DNA of 48,492 nt from Lachnospiraceae bacterium (lineage in GTDB: Bacteria > Bacillota > Clostridia > Lachnospirales > Lachnospiraceae). How positions within the stretch are numbered: the first letter of the stretch is position 1; every line of letters starts with the position of its first letter. The stretch is from contig JALERT010000121.1 of assembly GCA_022764445.1 (NCBI GenBank), positions 1 through 48,492 of the forward strand, in the 5' to 3' direction. A program made the translations under genes and the position numbers. Shown piece by piece: positions 48,208 through 48,492 of this stretch. The notes under the pieces were generated by a model that saw nothing but the letters and a program-made list of their open reading frames with translations, did not search any database and was not told the DNA's origin.

Positions 48208-48492
48208 TTATTCATTCTCATTTATAACTTCTGCTTCATCTTTTTGATTTTCTACTTTTGTATAATCCGATTTATCATTGTACTTTTGATATTTGTTATC
48301 TTTTGAATATCCATTCTTACGACCATTGTATGAACGATTATTTCCATATGAATACCTGTTTTTTTTCTCATAACCTGTTTCTACGCCCGGCTTTAAAGTT
48401 ATTACAACCTTTCTGTATGGTTCTTCACCTTCACTATGCGTTTCAACATACTTATCTTTCTGAAGTGTAGCATGAATTACTCTTCTTTCATA
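48208..48492 (-). CDS. jag: Jag/KhpB C-terminus (R3H domain), truncated by the window edge
   Basis: Minus-strand frame YERRVIHATLQKDKYVETHSEGEEPYRKVVITLKPGVETGYEKKNRYSYGNNRSYNGRKNGYSKDNKYQKYNDKSDYTK...NENE*; R3H-like ERRVIHATLQ...T.SEGEEPYRKVVI; upstream of mnmE. Confidence 0.85.
   Translation of the reverse strand, partial: YERRVIHATLQKDKYVETHSEGEEPYRKVVITLKPGVETGYEKKNRYSYGNNRSYNGRKNGYSKDNKYQKYNDKSDYTKVENQKDEAEVINENE

Overview
The window is 48.5 kb of low-GC Firmicutes chromosome, Lachnospiraceae-like by gene content (inference). The right end is origin-proximal: jag(partial)-mnmE-mnmG-rsmG-parA-parB with two parS sites. Most long ORFs are recognisable: nadE, addA/addB, a GH5 cellulase, a QueT-type transporter behind a probable preQ1-I riboswitch, a flavin reductase, a solitary OLD-family ATPase/TOPRIM protein, murA, the tmk-yaaR-holB-ricT-trmN6-rsmI cluster, pdp, cdd, a GT2, a small alarmone synthetase, and parAB. 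Accessory content is mainly large secreted proteins (FN3, Ig-like, C39-like, CarboxypepD-reg-like) and one kinase-TM-LRR protein. The most interesting non-coding signals are: (1) a dispersed ~150-220 bp foldback repeat with TGTTACAGTTCACAC termini and compensatory stem changes (full copies at 37.9, 43.75 and 43.94 kb; partial, deleted or terminal-only copies elsewhere); (2) a ~55-65 bp inverted-repeat leader (ATGTTCTCTcgg...ccgAGAGAACAT) just upstream of the Shine-Dalgarno sequence of three surface or signalling genes, with its core in opposite orientations in different copies; (3) an unexplained multi-junction structured region at 15.45-15.77 kb; (4) a promoter plus structured leader upstream of murA. 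No CRISPR array, tRNA, rRNA, transposase or prophage was seen. All calls come from reading the sequence; no database search was run.
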